Origin: Anaerovirgula multivorans
Lineage (GTDB): Bacteria > Bacillota > Clostridia > Peptostreptococcales > Natronincolaceae
Direction: 5' to 3'
NCBI RefSeq assembly: GCF_900188145.1
Contig: NZ_FZOJ01000040.1
Coordinates: 1-35,066 of the forward strand
DNA: 35,066 nucleotides
The notes beneath the pieces were generated by a model, which was not told where the DNA came from, did no database searches, and saw only the letters and a program-made list of their open reading frames with translations. This document shows, one piece after another, positions 16,147 to 24,250 of the stretch. Every line of letters starts with the position of its first letter. Within the stretch, counting starts at the first letter, position 1. A program made the position numbers and the translations under genes.

Positions 16147-17253
16147 TTAGAAATTGTAATCATCAATATTTTCGATATCAAATACAGTTCTTTCTGGCAT
16201 TAAAACAATTCCTGAATCATTTGCTAAATAATCATATCCCAAAACAGAGTTTGGCATAATTTCTACCGTTCCAATTGTAGGGATGTCAATTTTATCGCCA
16301 ACAACAAACTCGTTACCTACAGCTAGCCAATAAGCAATGTACGCACCCATTGCACCTTGAACTTCACAATCCCATAGACCAAATTGTTTTAAAGTACCAT
16401 CTTTAATAAAATCTCTCATTGAGCTAGGGGTTGCAAATCCTGTTATGATAACATCATCAGCATTTTTACCAAGATTTTTTGCAGCTTGCGCCATACCTGG
16501 TAACGCAGTGGAGTCTGGACAAATAATTGCATCAATATCTTTATAAGTATTAAGAATAGATTCACCAACTTGAATAGATTTTTGGGCATCAGATTCTCCG
16601 TATTCAGTAGTCACAAGATTCCATTTAGGGAAATCCGAAGCCACATATGCTTTGGCAGCATCTACCCATGAGTTTTGGTCAGTTACCGTTGGACTAGAAT
16701 AGAAAAATGCGAAATTGATTTCTGCATTATGGGCATCGTCAATCTGCTCTGCCACCATATCAACTAGCATTCTACCTAATTGTTCTGGTGTTCCTTGACT
16801 TACCATAAGAGAACGATACTCAGGGTTAACATCTGAATCCCACGTAACAACCTTAATACCAGCATCGGCGGCAGATTTAAGCGCTTCATTCAATCCATCA
16901 GGAGAATTGGATGATACTGCAACAGCACTATAACCTTGATTTACCGCACTATTGATTACTTGAACTTGATCAGCTACAGTAGCATTTGTTGTACCGTCAT
17001 ATTTACATTCAAACCCAACTTTTTGTGCGATAGCTTGTGCCCCTACATTTGCCGATTCAAAGAACATATTGCCTGTTAGCTTTGGAATAAAAACAACCGA
17101 AACATCTGAAGGGTCTAACAACTTAGCCTTTGTAGCATCTTCTGTATTTACCTCAACATTATCAGACCCCACACTATTATCCTTCGCACAACCTGACAGC
17201 ATAGTAAAAATCATAAGCGTTACCAATAGCAATGGCAAATATTTTTTCTTCAT
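16147..17253 (-). CDS. lsrB: AI-2 binding lipoprotein LsrB (368 aa)
   Basis: The solute-binding protein of the autoinducer-2 importer. Signal peptide with lipobox LSGC (Cys22). It matches E. coli LsrB throughout (for example VVFIPKLTGN, VTWDSD, SPTVTDQN, EFGLWD-type and NSVLGYDYLANDSGIVLMPER regions). The six known AI-2 contacts map to Lys58, Asp139, Asp192, Gln193, Pro246 and Ser248. Five are identical, and E. coli Ala222 is Ser here. Clostridial LsrB proteins are known to tolerate changes in this site, so binding is likely but should be tested. The ATG is behind AAGGGGG. It is last in the leftward lsrACDB operon. Confidence 0.93.
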   Translation of the reverse strand: MKKKYLPLLLVTLMIFTMLSGCAKDNSVGSDNVEVNTEDATKAKLLDPSDVSVVFIPKLTGNMFFESANVGAQAIAQKVGFECKYDGTTNATVADQVQVINSAVNQGYSAVAVSSNSPDGLNEALKSAADAGIKVVTWDSDVNPEYRSLMVSQGTPEQLGRMLVDMVAEQIDDAHNAEINFAFFYSSPTVTDQNSWVDAAKAYVASDFPKWNLVTTEYGESDAQKSIQVGESILNTYKDIDAIICPDSTALPGMAQAAKNLGKNADDVIITGFATPSSMRDFIKDGTLKQFGLWDCEVQGAMGAYIAYWLAVGNEFVVGDKIDIPTIGTVEIMPNSVLGYDYLANDSGIVLMPERTVFDIENIDDYNF

Positions 17254-17332
17254 GATATTTTATCCCCCTTTATTTTTATATTAATTAGCCAGTTAGCTAA
17301 TTATATTCCTCATTTCAATACTTCCCTACGGC

Positions 17333-18337
17333 TTAGCCATTACCCAACTGAAGTTTTCGCTTTATATTAGAAAAAAGATTCCCTTCACCTAACGAGCTCT
17401 TAATAGCTACAGAAACCACAAGCAATATCCCTATTCCAATACCCACATATCGGGTCGACAGACCTGACATTTGTAGTCCTAAGGTCATTAATCCGATAAT
17501 AACACTAGCTAGTGCCGTCCCTATAATCGATCCTTGCCCTCCCGTTATTGCTGTTCCACCCAAAACCACCGCCGTAATCACCGATAAGGTAAGCGTTGCT
17601 CCATGATCCGCACGTGAAGAACTCAGATAAGAAGTGATATACATCCCAGAAATTGCTGCAGCAACACCTACCAGCACATGGGTACTCAAAATAACTAATT
17701 TTGTTTTAATTCCAGAAAATTCTGCCGCTTCCCTATTGATTCCCGTAAGAAAAATTCTTCTACCATAAGTTGTTTTATGTAAGATGATATAAGCAATTAG
17801 GATTAATGTACTAAAAATTATCAATGAACTGGGAATTCCGAACGGCTTTCCATGCCCCAATGCCCTAAAGCTATCAGGAAAACCTGTAATACCCTCCGCT
17901 GCACTAATTCCTGAAAATCCAATGATTACCAAAGACATCCCTGCATATAGGAAGCTTGTGCCAAGAGTTGCTACCATGGCTTGCACACCAATATAGGCCA
18001 CTAAATAACCATTAAACGCACCACATAGGGCACCTACAGCAATAGCAATACTTAGTGCTATCCAAATGTTTAACCCCAGCTCCTGCCATAACAATCCCAT
18101 TACAACAGAGGTCAGCCCTACAACAGATCCCATTGAGATGTCAATGCCACCAACAATAATTACCAAACTCATAAACAAGGCGATAATTGCTACTGTAACA
18201 AAATCATTTGCACTATTCATTAGTACATTAATTTTAAAAAATCTTGGATTAATCATTCCAAATATTAGAACTTCTATAATTAAGAATAAAACCAATGATA
18301 GTTCCCATTTTCCTTTGAGTTCCTTCAATCTATTCAT
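17333..18337 (-). CDS. lsrD: AI-2 ABC transporter permease LsrD (334 aa)
   Basis: An inner-membrane permease of the ribose/AI-2 class (BPD_transp_2). About nine or ten hydrophobic segments, with the conserved GGIDISMGSVVGLTSVV near 65 and VVLGGTAITGGQGSIIGTALASVI near 255, the coupling region to the ATPase. It starts at an ATG overlapping the lsrC stop (ATGA), with AGGAGG 8 nt upstream. It pairs with LsrC; the order lsrA-C-D-B is the same as in enterobacteria. Confidence 0.9.
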   Translation of the reverse strand: MNRLKELKGKWELSLVLFLIIEVLIFGMINPRFFKINVLMNSANDFVTVAIIALFMSLVIIVGGIDISMGSVVGLTSVVMGLLWQELGLNIWIALSIAIAVGALCGAFNGYLVAYIGVQAMVATLGTSFLYAGMSLVIIGFSGISAAEGITGFPDSFRALGHGKPFGIPSSLIIFSTLILIAYIILHKTTYGRRIFLTGINREAAEFSGIKTKLVILSTHVLVGVAAAISGMYITSYLSSSRADHGATLTLSVITAVVLGGTAITGGQGSIIGTALASVIIGLMTLGLQMSGLSTRYVGIGIGILLVVSVAIKSSLGEGNLFSNIKRKLQLGNG

Positions 18338-19401
18338 TGCTCGTTACCTCCTAAGAAAATTGATTCCTCTGGTAAGTCATTCTCTATAACGGTATCTTTA
18401 GTAGATTCCGACCTAGCTGAAAGTCTTTGCTTTCTCGCCTTCTCTTGAAAGCACTTGTGAATCATAACATCTGATACAACAATAATAATCAGCAACAAAC
18501 CTTGAATGAATTTATTCCAAAACGATGGAACCTTTAAAAAAATTAACGCTGAATTAATAGCAGTCATAATGATAGCTCCAATGCTTGCCCCAACAACAGA
18601 CCCTATGCCACCACTAAGACTAACACCTCCAAGCACGCAAGCTGCAATAGCCACCATTTCAATGTCAAGTCCAGTATTACTTGTTACAAAACCCACCTGT
18701 GACGTGAAAATAACACCCGCAATTGATGCACACAATCCCGAAATTGCATAAGCTATGATAATCATTTTATTAACAGGTATTCCAACCAATACCGATCCCT
18801 CTATATTGTCTCCAATAGCAGCAAAATATTTACCCTTTTTTGTCTTGCTGAAATATAGCTGAACCAAGATAACTGTTATAACTGCCAGTAGGAAATAGAC
18901 ATTTAATGGCCCAAAACTTGCTTGAGATGCCATTTTAAATGAATCTGGTAGATTTTCTACCCATCTTCCATTAGTATAAATAATCATAATCCCTCTAATG
19001 ATGCCCAAGGTTCCTAATGTCATGATAATAGGTGGAACTTTTACAACAGCAACACCTATACCGTTGATAAGCCCAATGATCAATCCGATAGTAATGGCTA
19101 ACGCCACCGACAAAATCACACTTGATCCATCTCTAATCATGGTTGCAGATATGGCCGCTGATATACCGAGAATTGCTCCAACAGAAACATCTATACCACC
19201 AGTAAGTAAAACAAATGTCATTCCCACCGCTAAAAAAATATATAATACACTGCCTTTCAATACTGTGGATATACTTTGAGCATTTATAAAATCAGGATTT
19301 CTCAAGCTTACTCCTAAGAAGAGAAAGATTAAAAACATTAACGCAGTAATCTCTCTTTTTTCGAATAGTTTCTTTATAATAGTCATGATCCTTTTAATCA
19401 C
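18334..19401 (-). CDS. lsrC: AI-2 ABC transporter permease LsrC (355 aa)
   Basis: The second permease, homologous to LsrD. GGIDVSVGAILGISAAIS near 70 and CVLGGVSLSGGIGSVVGASIGAII near 255 are the shared signatures. It has a longer hydrophilic C-terminus (from about 315) than LsrD. The start is uncertain: a GTG at 19401 lies close to AAGGGAAG, and an ATG at 19386 follows AAAAGG. It lies 32 bp after lsrA and overlaps lsrD by 4 bp. Confidence 0.9.
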   Translation of the reverse strand: MIKRIMTIIKKLFEKREITALMFLIFLFLGVSLRNPDFINAQSISTVLKGSVLYIFLAVGMTFVLLTGGIDVSVGAILGISAAISATMIRDGSSVILSVALAITIGLIIGLINGIGVAVVKVPPIIMTLGTLGIIRGIMIIYTNGRWVENLPDSFKMASQASFGPLNVYFLLAVITVILVQLYFSKTKKGKYFAAIGDNIEGSVLVGIPVNKMIIIAYAISGLCASIAGVIFTSQVGFVTSNTGLDIEMVAIAACVLGGVSLSGGIGSVVGASIGAIIMTAINSALIFLKVPSFWNKFIQGLLLIIIVVSDVMIHKCFQEKARKQRLSARSESTKDTVIENDLPEESIFLGGNEQ

Positions 19402-19433
19402 CTTCCCTTAATAAATCTATTTTTCTATATGAA

Positions 19434-20915
19434 CTATTGCACACCAAATGCCGCTTGAGTCAATGTATCCATTGAAATTTCCTCCTTAGACAGCTCTATT
19501 CTATTGGTTCCGTGATACATGACCTGCGCACGATCTGCAAGCTCATGAATTTCTTCAAAGTCAGATGAAATTAACAATATTGCCAATCCAAGTTTTTTAA
19601 GTTCTTGAATAATCTTATACACATCTCCTCTTGCTCCTGCATCGATACCCCGTGTAGGCTCATCTAATATGATTACCTGAGGATTTGACGAAAGTGTTCT
19701 TCCAATAACTACTTTTTGCTGATTTCCTCCAGACAATGATTTTAGCAATTGATCTTGTCCTGTTACTTTAATTCTAAAATCATCTATATACTTTTGAGTA
19801 ATTTTTTGTTCTTTTTTTCGATTAAGAAAGAACTTACTGATTTGACTCAAGATAGACGATGTTGTGTTAAGCTTTACATCAGCAATATCAAAAATTCCAT
19901 TAAGATGTCTATCTTCTGGGACATAGTTCAATCCCATATTGACAATTTCCTTAGTGTTATAGTTCTTTATGCTGCTACCCTTCAGCAAAACATCTCCTCC
20001 AGTAATTTCTCCTATTCCGAATATGGCTTCAGCTAATTCCGTTCTTCCTGATCCCACTACGCCAGCAAGACCTAAAATCTCACCTGCATAAACAGAAAAG
20101 GAGACATTATTAAATCCATAGCCCGATAAAGATTCTAACTTTAATACCGGATCCTTATGATAATCTGTTTTTTCACTATCAAATTTCGTCTCTTCATGCT
20201 CTACATTGTCTGGCATTAACCCTTTAATAAGCATTTTTTTTGTAAAATTGGCAACAGGTCCATTCACCGTAATTCCTCCATCTCTAAGAATAACCACATC
20301 TGTGGCAATCTCAAAAACCTCTGTTAACCGATGAGTAATATATAGCATCCCAATACCTTTTGTCTGGAGATCCTTCATCAAGTTAAAGAAGGATTCTATC
20401 TCATTAAAGGTAAGTGTAGACGTAGGTTCATCGAGGATCAAAATCTTTGCTTCCCGTAACAAACCTCTAAGAATCTCAACTAACTGCTGCTCCGCAATGG
20501 AAAGAGTGGCTGCCTTGCGAGTTAGGCAAATATCCCACCCTAGGTGATCAATCAATTTTCTGAGTTTTTCCCTTAGCAACGTTTTATTTTGGCTAAATCC
20601 AATTAAAACATTTTCTTCAACCGTCATATTAGGAAAAAGAAGTGGCTCCTGAGGTACCAAATAAATTCCCTTTTCAAGGGCGATCGAAGTGGAATTCATG
20701 CGAACGTTTTCATTTCCTATGTAAATTTCACCTCTATCAAGGGGATAGATGCCCATTATAATCTTCATCAATGTGCTTTTTCCAGCACCATTACCTCCAA
20801 TAATAGCGACGATTTCTCCTTCAGATAGTTCAAGGGAAACCCCCTTAAGTACCTCGTTATCATCGAATGATTTGTAAATCTCCTTCAATTTAATAAGAGA
20901 TTTTTTTTCACTCAT
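19434..20915 (-). CDS. lsrA: AI-2 ABC transporter ATPase LsrA (493 aa)
   Basis: A fused double ATPase of the sugar/AI-2 importer class. First domain: Walker A GGNGAGKST at 40-48 and Walker B ILILDEPTS. Second domain: the degenerate Walker A GVVGSGRTE near 285, then LSGGNQQKVVIGRTLSSNPQVIILDEPTRGID. Only the first P-loop is canonical, as usual in this family. It is the first gene of the leftward operon and is divergent from lsrR. The upstream region has a -35 TTGACA and a candidate -10 at 20960-20989. Confidence 0.92.
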   Translation of the reverse strand: MSEKKSLIKLKEIYKSFDDNEVLKGVSLELSEGEIVAIIGGNGAGKSTLMKIIMGIYPLDRGEIYIGNENVRMNSTSIALEKGIYLVPQEPLLFPNMTVEENVLIGFSQNKTLLREKLRKLIDHLGWDICLTRKAATLSIAEQQLVEILRGLLREAKILILDEPTSTLTFNEIESFFNLMKDLQTKGIGMLYITHRLTEVFEIATDVVILRDGGITVNGPVANFTKKMLIKGLMPDNVEHEETKFDSEKTDYHKDPVLKLESLSGYGFNNVSFSVYAGEILGLAGVVGSGRTELAEAIFGIGEITGGDVLLKGSSIKNYNTKEIVNMGLNYVPEDRHLNGIFDIADVKLNTTSSILSQISKFFLNRKKEQKITQKYIDDFRIKVTGQDQLLKSLSGGNQQKVVIGRTLSSNPQVIILDEPTRGIDAGARGDVYKIIQELKKLGLAILLISSDFEEIHELADRAQVMYHGTNRIELSKEEISMDTLTQAAFGVQ

Positions 20916-20959
20916 TTGATCATACCCCCAACTTTATGGTTTTTTAGTGTTAATTTCTC

Positions 20960-20989
20960 TTATTACTCATCAAATAGCCAGTTTGTCAA
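20960..20989 (-). promoter_or_regulatory. Probable lsrA promoter
   Basis: On the minus strand TTGACA (20984-20989), an 18-bp spacer and TAATAA (20960-20965). The -35 is perfect and the -10 is weak, consistent with an inducible promoter. Confidence 0.5.
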
Positions 20990-21056
20990 CCCACTATGTA
21001 GAGAGCGTTATTTTTAAAGCTCTCTTTACTAACGAGTCATTAATCTTGTTTTATTG

Positions 21057-21085
21057 AACAAATGAACACGATTAAATTATTTGTT
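21057..21085. promoter_or_regulatory. Candidate LsrR operator 1
   Basis: AACAAAT-N15-ATTTGTT, perfect 7-bp arms. Arm sequence and spacing are identical to the second site at 21208. It lies between the two divergent promoters, about 70 bp upstream of the lsrA -35. SorC/DeoR-type regulators such as LsrR bind long, spaced palindromes as oligomers. Confidence 0.65.
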
Positions 21086-21167
21086 AATAACGTGTTACTT
21101 ACATAATAATCCATCTATGCATTAATTGTCAATATTTTTCTAGTATTTAAAATATTTAAACGTTCTA

Positions 21168-21196
21168 TTGACACTACACAAAAGCATTGATATAAT
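21168..21196 (+). promoter_or_regulatory. lsrR promoter
   Basis: TTGACA (21168-21173), a 17-bp spacer and TATAAT (21191-21196), a perfect sigma-A consensus, about 93 bp before the lsrR start. Operator 2 lies immediately downstream, over the likely transcript start and leader. Confidence 0.85.
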
Positions 21197-21207
21197 ATTT
21201 TTATAAT

Positions 21208-21236
21208 AACAAATTATCGCAATAAAAACATTTGTT
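21208..21236. promoter_or_regulatory. Candidate LsrR operator 2
   Basis: AACAAAT-N15-ATTTGTT, with the same arms and spacing as operator 1. It begins 12 bp after the lsrR -10 box, so a bound protein would block lsrR transcription (autoregulation). The two sites are 151 bp apart, a distance that would allow looping. Confidence 0.7.
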
Positions 21237-21289
21237 TTGTCGAACAGCATAACATTGTACGATTATTTGCAATCATAAGGAGTGAAATC

Positions 21290-22222
21290 ATGTACGAAGA
21301 TAATCTAATTTATAAAGTAACCTGGTTCTATTATGCTGATAATATGACTCAGCAGGAAATTGCAGAGCATCTCGGAATTTCTAGAATGCGTGTCGTAAGA
21401 CTTTTAAATCAAGCAAAGAGTGATGGTGTCATTAAGTTTAAAATTAATCCCGATGCAAAAGCTATACTTGATTTGGAACATGATTTAATGAAAAATTTCC
21501 ATCTAGAGGATGTATTTGTGGTTCCATCTACACCTAATCATGTTAACGACAACATTGCCAAGGGTGCTGCCCAATATATCGAAGATAAGATTGAAGCCAA
21601 TGCCTTCATTAATATTGGCTACGGAGATACGGTATCTCGTACAATCAATCACTTAATCTATTCCTTAGAAAAGCCCACTTCCTTAGTAACCTTATCTGGA
21701 GGGGTTTCTTATTACACCTCTGCTATTGTTGCAGGAACGGCTAACAGATCTACAACCAGTATTACTCCAAACATTCATATTCTTCCAGCTCCTTTGCTGG
21801 TTTCTTCGGAAGAAGTGGCTAATATATTATTACAGGAGAAAAGTGTTCAAGATGTCATGAATATGTCAGAGCTATCCCATATGTCCATTGTGGGAATTGG
21901 TTCTGTTTCTGACACTGCAACCATATTTAAGTACGGTATTGCCAGCGAAAATGATCTCACTTTACTGCAAATGCAAGGTGCCGTTGGTGATATCTTAAGT
22001 CAATTTTATGACAAAAACGGGAATGTTGTTCAAGCAAATTTACATAAAAAGCTAATTAGCATAAAACTGGATACTTTAAAGACTTCACACAAAACCATCG
22101 GCGTGGCCGGAGGAAGGGAAAAAGTTCAAGCTATTTATTCCGCTCTTATCGGAGGGTACATTGATGTTTTAATTACAGACGAAGATACGGCTAAAAGTTT
22201 AATCTCATTTAAAAATGAATAA
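21290..22222 (+). CDS. lsrR: AI-2 operon repressor LsrR, SorC/DeoR family (310 aa)
   Basis: A SorC-family transcription regulator. The helix-turn-helix is near 19-44 (MTQQEIAEHLGISRMRVVRLL). A sugar-phosphate sensor domain follows, with INIGYGDTVSRTINHL, VTLSGGV and VGIGSVSD, the usual ligand-pocket segments. In enterobacteria LsrR represses the lsr genes until it binds phospho-AI-2 made by LsrK. Its position between lsrA (divergent) and lsrK (60 bp downstream) supports the same role. AAGGAG precedes the ATG at good spacing. Confidence 0.9.
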   Translation: MYEDNLIYKVTWFYYADNMTQQEIAEHLGISRMRVVRLLNQAKSDGVIKFKINPDAKAILDLEHDLMKNFHLEDVFVVPSTPNHVNDNIAKGAAQYIEDKIEANAFINIGYGDTVSRTINHLIYSLEKPTSLVTLSGGVSYYTSAIVAGTANRSTTSITPNIHILPAPLLVSSEEVANILLQEKSVQDVMNMSELSHMSIVGIGSVSDTATIFKYGIASENDLTLLQMQGAVGDILSQFYDKNGNVVQANLHKKLISIKLDTLKTSHKTIGVAGGREKVQAIYSALIGGYIDVLITDEDTAKSLISFKNE

Positions 22223-22281
22223 TAATTTCTTTTCACATTTAAAAATCTTTTTAGAAAAATAATGAAAAAGAAGGTGGAATA

Positions 22282-23844
22282 GTGAAAAAATATGTTATGG
22301 CGGTAGATGCTGGCACTGGAAGTGTACGTTCAATTATTTTTGATGAAGAATTCAATCAAGTTGTCGTCGCTCAGAGGGAATGGACCCATAAGTCAGATCC
22401 GGAATATGAAGGCGCTATTGATTTTAATGTTGAAATCAACTGCAAGTTAATGCTTGATACCATAAAGGAAGCCATAGAGAAATCAGGTATTGACGGAAAA
22501 GATATTTTAGCCATATCTACAACTAGTATGAGAGAAGCGTTTGTTCTATATGATGAGAATGGTAAAGAAATATGGGCTGTTTCTAATGTAGACGCCAGAG
22601 CTTTTAAAGAAGTTTCTCAACTCAAAGAGATTTCAGAGCATATTGAAGAAGATATATACGCTCTATCAGGGCAAACCTTTGCTTTAGGAGCCATTCCCAG
22701 GCTTCTATGGGTAAAAAATAATCTTCCGGAGGTTTATAACAATACTAAGACCATCACCATGCTCAATGACTGGATTGGCTGCCGCTTAACAGGCATATTA
22801 TCCATGGAACCTTCCAATGGGTCTACCACTGGTATGCTGGATATCAATAAAAGAGACTGGGATATATCCATTATAAAGCAGTGCAGTCTTAAAGAGGACA
22901 TTTATCCTCCTATATATGAAAGTGGCACAGCATTAGGAAAAGTCACAAAAGAAATCGCTGAGTTGACGGGTTTAAACCAGGAATGCATCGTCGTAGTTGG
23001 TGGTGGCGATGTACAAATGGGATGTGTCGGTGTTGGTGTAGTAAAAGAAGGGCAGGGCGCCCTCTTTGGAGGAAGCTTTTGGCAGTTGGAATATAATACC
23101 GCATCACCAAACGTTGACAAGAAGGGTCGAATAAGAGTGAACTGTCATGCTACCCCAAAACTATGGCAGCAGGAACTCATCGCTTTTTATCCTGGCCTCG
23201 TCCTAAGATGGTTTAGAGATGGGTTTTGTCAACATGAGGTGGAACTGGCTAAAAAAACTGGGGAAAGTCCTTATACTATCCTTAATAGAGAAGCTGAAAA
23301 TGTTCCTGTAGGTTCAAATGGACTTCTTTGTTCCTTCTCTAGTATTATGGACTATAAAGCATGGAAACATCCTTCTCCTTGTTTTACCAACTTTGGCATT
23401 GATCCCGAAAAATATAATAAAGCAACCTTTTATAGAGCAATTTTAGAAAATGCTGCTCTAGTTACCTTAGGTCATAAAAAAATCATCGAAGATCTCATGG
23501 GTGATTTTCCTGATGTGATCACCCTTGCTTCAGGGGCTTCAAACAGTTCACTCTGGTGTCAAATTATTGCCGATGTCTTGGGTGTATCAATAAAAGTGCC
23601 TGTGGTAAAAGAATCTACAGCCTTGGGGGCAGCTTTCTGCGCTGCTGTTGGAATCGGTTTATTGCCCAATCTAGAAACTGCAGCTGAAAAATATGTAAAG
23701 ATTGAGCAGGTTTACATTCCTAACGAAAACAATCACGTTCTCTATGAATCAATTTTTAAGAGTTGGAAGCAATTATCCGAAGCCCAAATCAAAAATAGCG
23801 ATAATGGACTATTGAATCATATGTGGAGAGCTCCAGGAGTATAG
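22282..23844 (+). CDS. lsrK: Autoinducer-2 kinase LsrK (520 aa)
   Basis: An FGGY-family carbohydrate kinase that phosphorylates linear AI-2 (DPD) at C5 in the cytoplasm, trapping it and producing the LsrR inducer. The N-terminal ATP-binding segment MAVDAGTGSVRSIIFD is followed by STTSMREAFVLYD and SNVDARA, as in E. coli LsrK; IPRLLWVKNNLPEVY and PSNGSTTGMLD are also shared. The late GASNSSLWCQIIADVLG segment binds adenine in this family. Length is close to the E. coli enzyme. The start is a GTG behind AAGGTGG. It is second in the lsrR-lsrK-cupin-lsrF operon. Confidence 0.92.
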   Translation: MKKYVMAVDAGTGSVRSIIFDEEFNQVVVAQREWTHKSDPEYEGAIDFNVEINCKLMLDTIKEAIEKSGIDGKDILAISTTSMREAFVLYDENGKEIWAVSNVDARAFKEVSQLKEISEHIEEDIYALSGQTFALGAIPRLLWVKNNLPEVYNNTKTITMLNDWIGCRLTGILSMEPSNGSTTGMLDINKRDWDISIIKQCSLKEDIYPPIYESGTALGKVTKEIAELTGLNQECIVVVGGGDVQMGCVGVGVVKEGQGALFGGSFWQLEYNTASPNVDKKGRIRVNCHATPKLWQQELIAFYPGLVLRWFRDGFCQHEVELAKKTGESPYTILNREAENVPVGSNGLLCSFSSIMDYKAWKHPSPCFTNFGIDPEKYNKATFYRAILENAALVTLGHKKIIEDLMGDFPDVITLASGASNSSLWCQIIADVLGVSIKVPVVKESTALGAAFCAAVGIGLLPNLETAAEKYVKIEQVYIPNENNHVLYESIFKSWKQLSEAQIKNSDNGLLNHMWRAPGV

Positions 23845-23881
23845 CTATACAAGTCAAATCTAAATAAAATGAGGTGAAATC

Positions 23882-24223
23882 ATGGTAAAAGTAAATGAAT
23901 CAGAAAAAGAATATCGTTTTGGAGATAGCGGACCAAAATACTTAAGAAAAGGACCTTTCTTAAGCGCAGGGGTCGTGGTATTTAATCCCGGTCAGGATTT
24001 TGCTTGTCACTATCATCAAGTTATGGAAGAAAGCTTTTTGATTGTCGAGGGTGAACTTGATTTTTATATCAATAACGAGTTAGTAAAATGTGTTGAAGGT
24101 GATCTCATTACAGCCGAACCCGGAGACAGTCATTATATTAAAAATACTGGAAGCAAGATTGCAAAAGCAGTATTTATGCTGGCACCATTTCAAGAACAGG
24201 ATAAATATGTTGTGGAGGACTAA
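23882..24223 (+). CDS. Small cupin in the lsr operon, possible LsrG replacement (113 aa)
   Basis: A single-domain cupin. Motif 1 is HYHQVMEESFLIVEGELDF (metal-binding H-x-H and a following Glu), and motif 2 is PGDSHYIKN, with the last histidine. It lies 37 bp after lsrK and 27 bp before lsrF, in the same operon. In enterobacteria this step is done by LsrG, which isomerises phospho-DPD to the 3-hydroxy-2,4-dione that LsrF cleaves. LsrG belongs to an unrelated ferredoxin-like monooxygenase fold and no such gene is present here. I infer that this cupin is the isomerase or otherwise processes phospho-AI-2. Direct binding or sensing of phospho-DPD is an alternative. GAGGTG precedes the ATG. Confidence 0.85.
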   Translation: MVKVNESEKEYRFGDSGPKYLRKGPFLSAGVVVFNPGQDFACHYHQVMEESFLIVEGELDFYINNELVKCVEGDLITAEPGDSHYIKNTGSKIAKAVFMLAPFQEQDKYVVED

Positions 24224-24250
24224 CAATGTAAATAAGAAGGAGGTAAAAAA

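Larger units (their letters stand above)
20916..21289. promoter_or_regulatory. Divergent lsrA/lsrR control region
   Basis: 374 bp without a gene, strongly AT-rich. It holds promoters for both directions and two identical spaced palindromes, each listed separately. Two further inverted repeats are visible: AGAGAGC/GCTCTCT at 21000-21025, and AACACG/CGTGTT at 21065-21096, which overlaps the first palindrome. I see no CcpA-type cre site in it. Confidence 0.7.
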
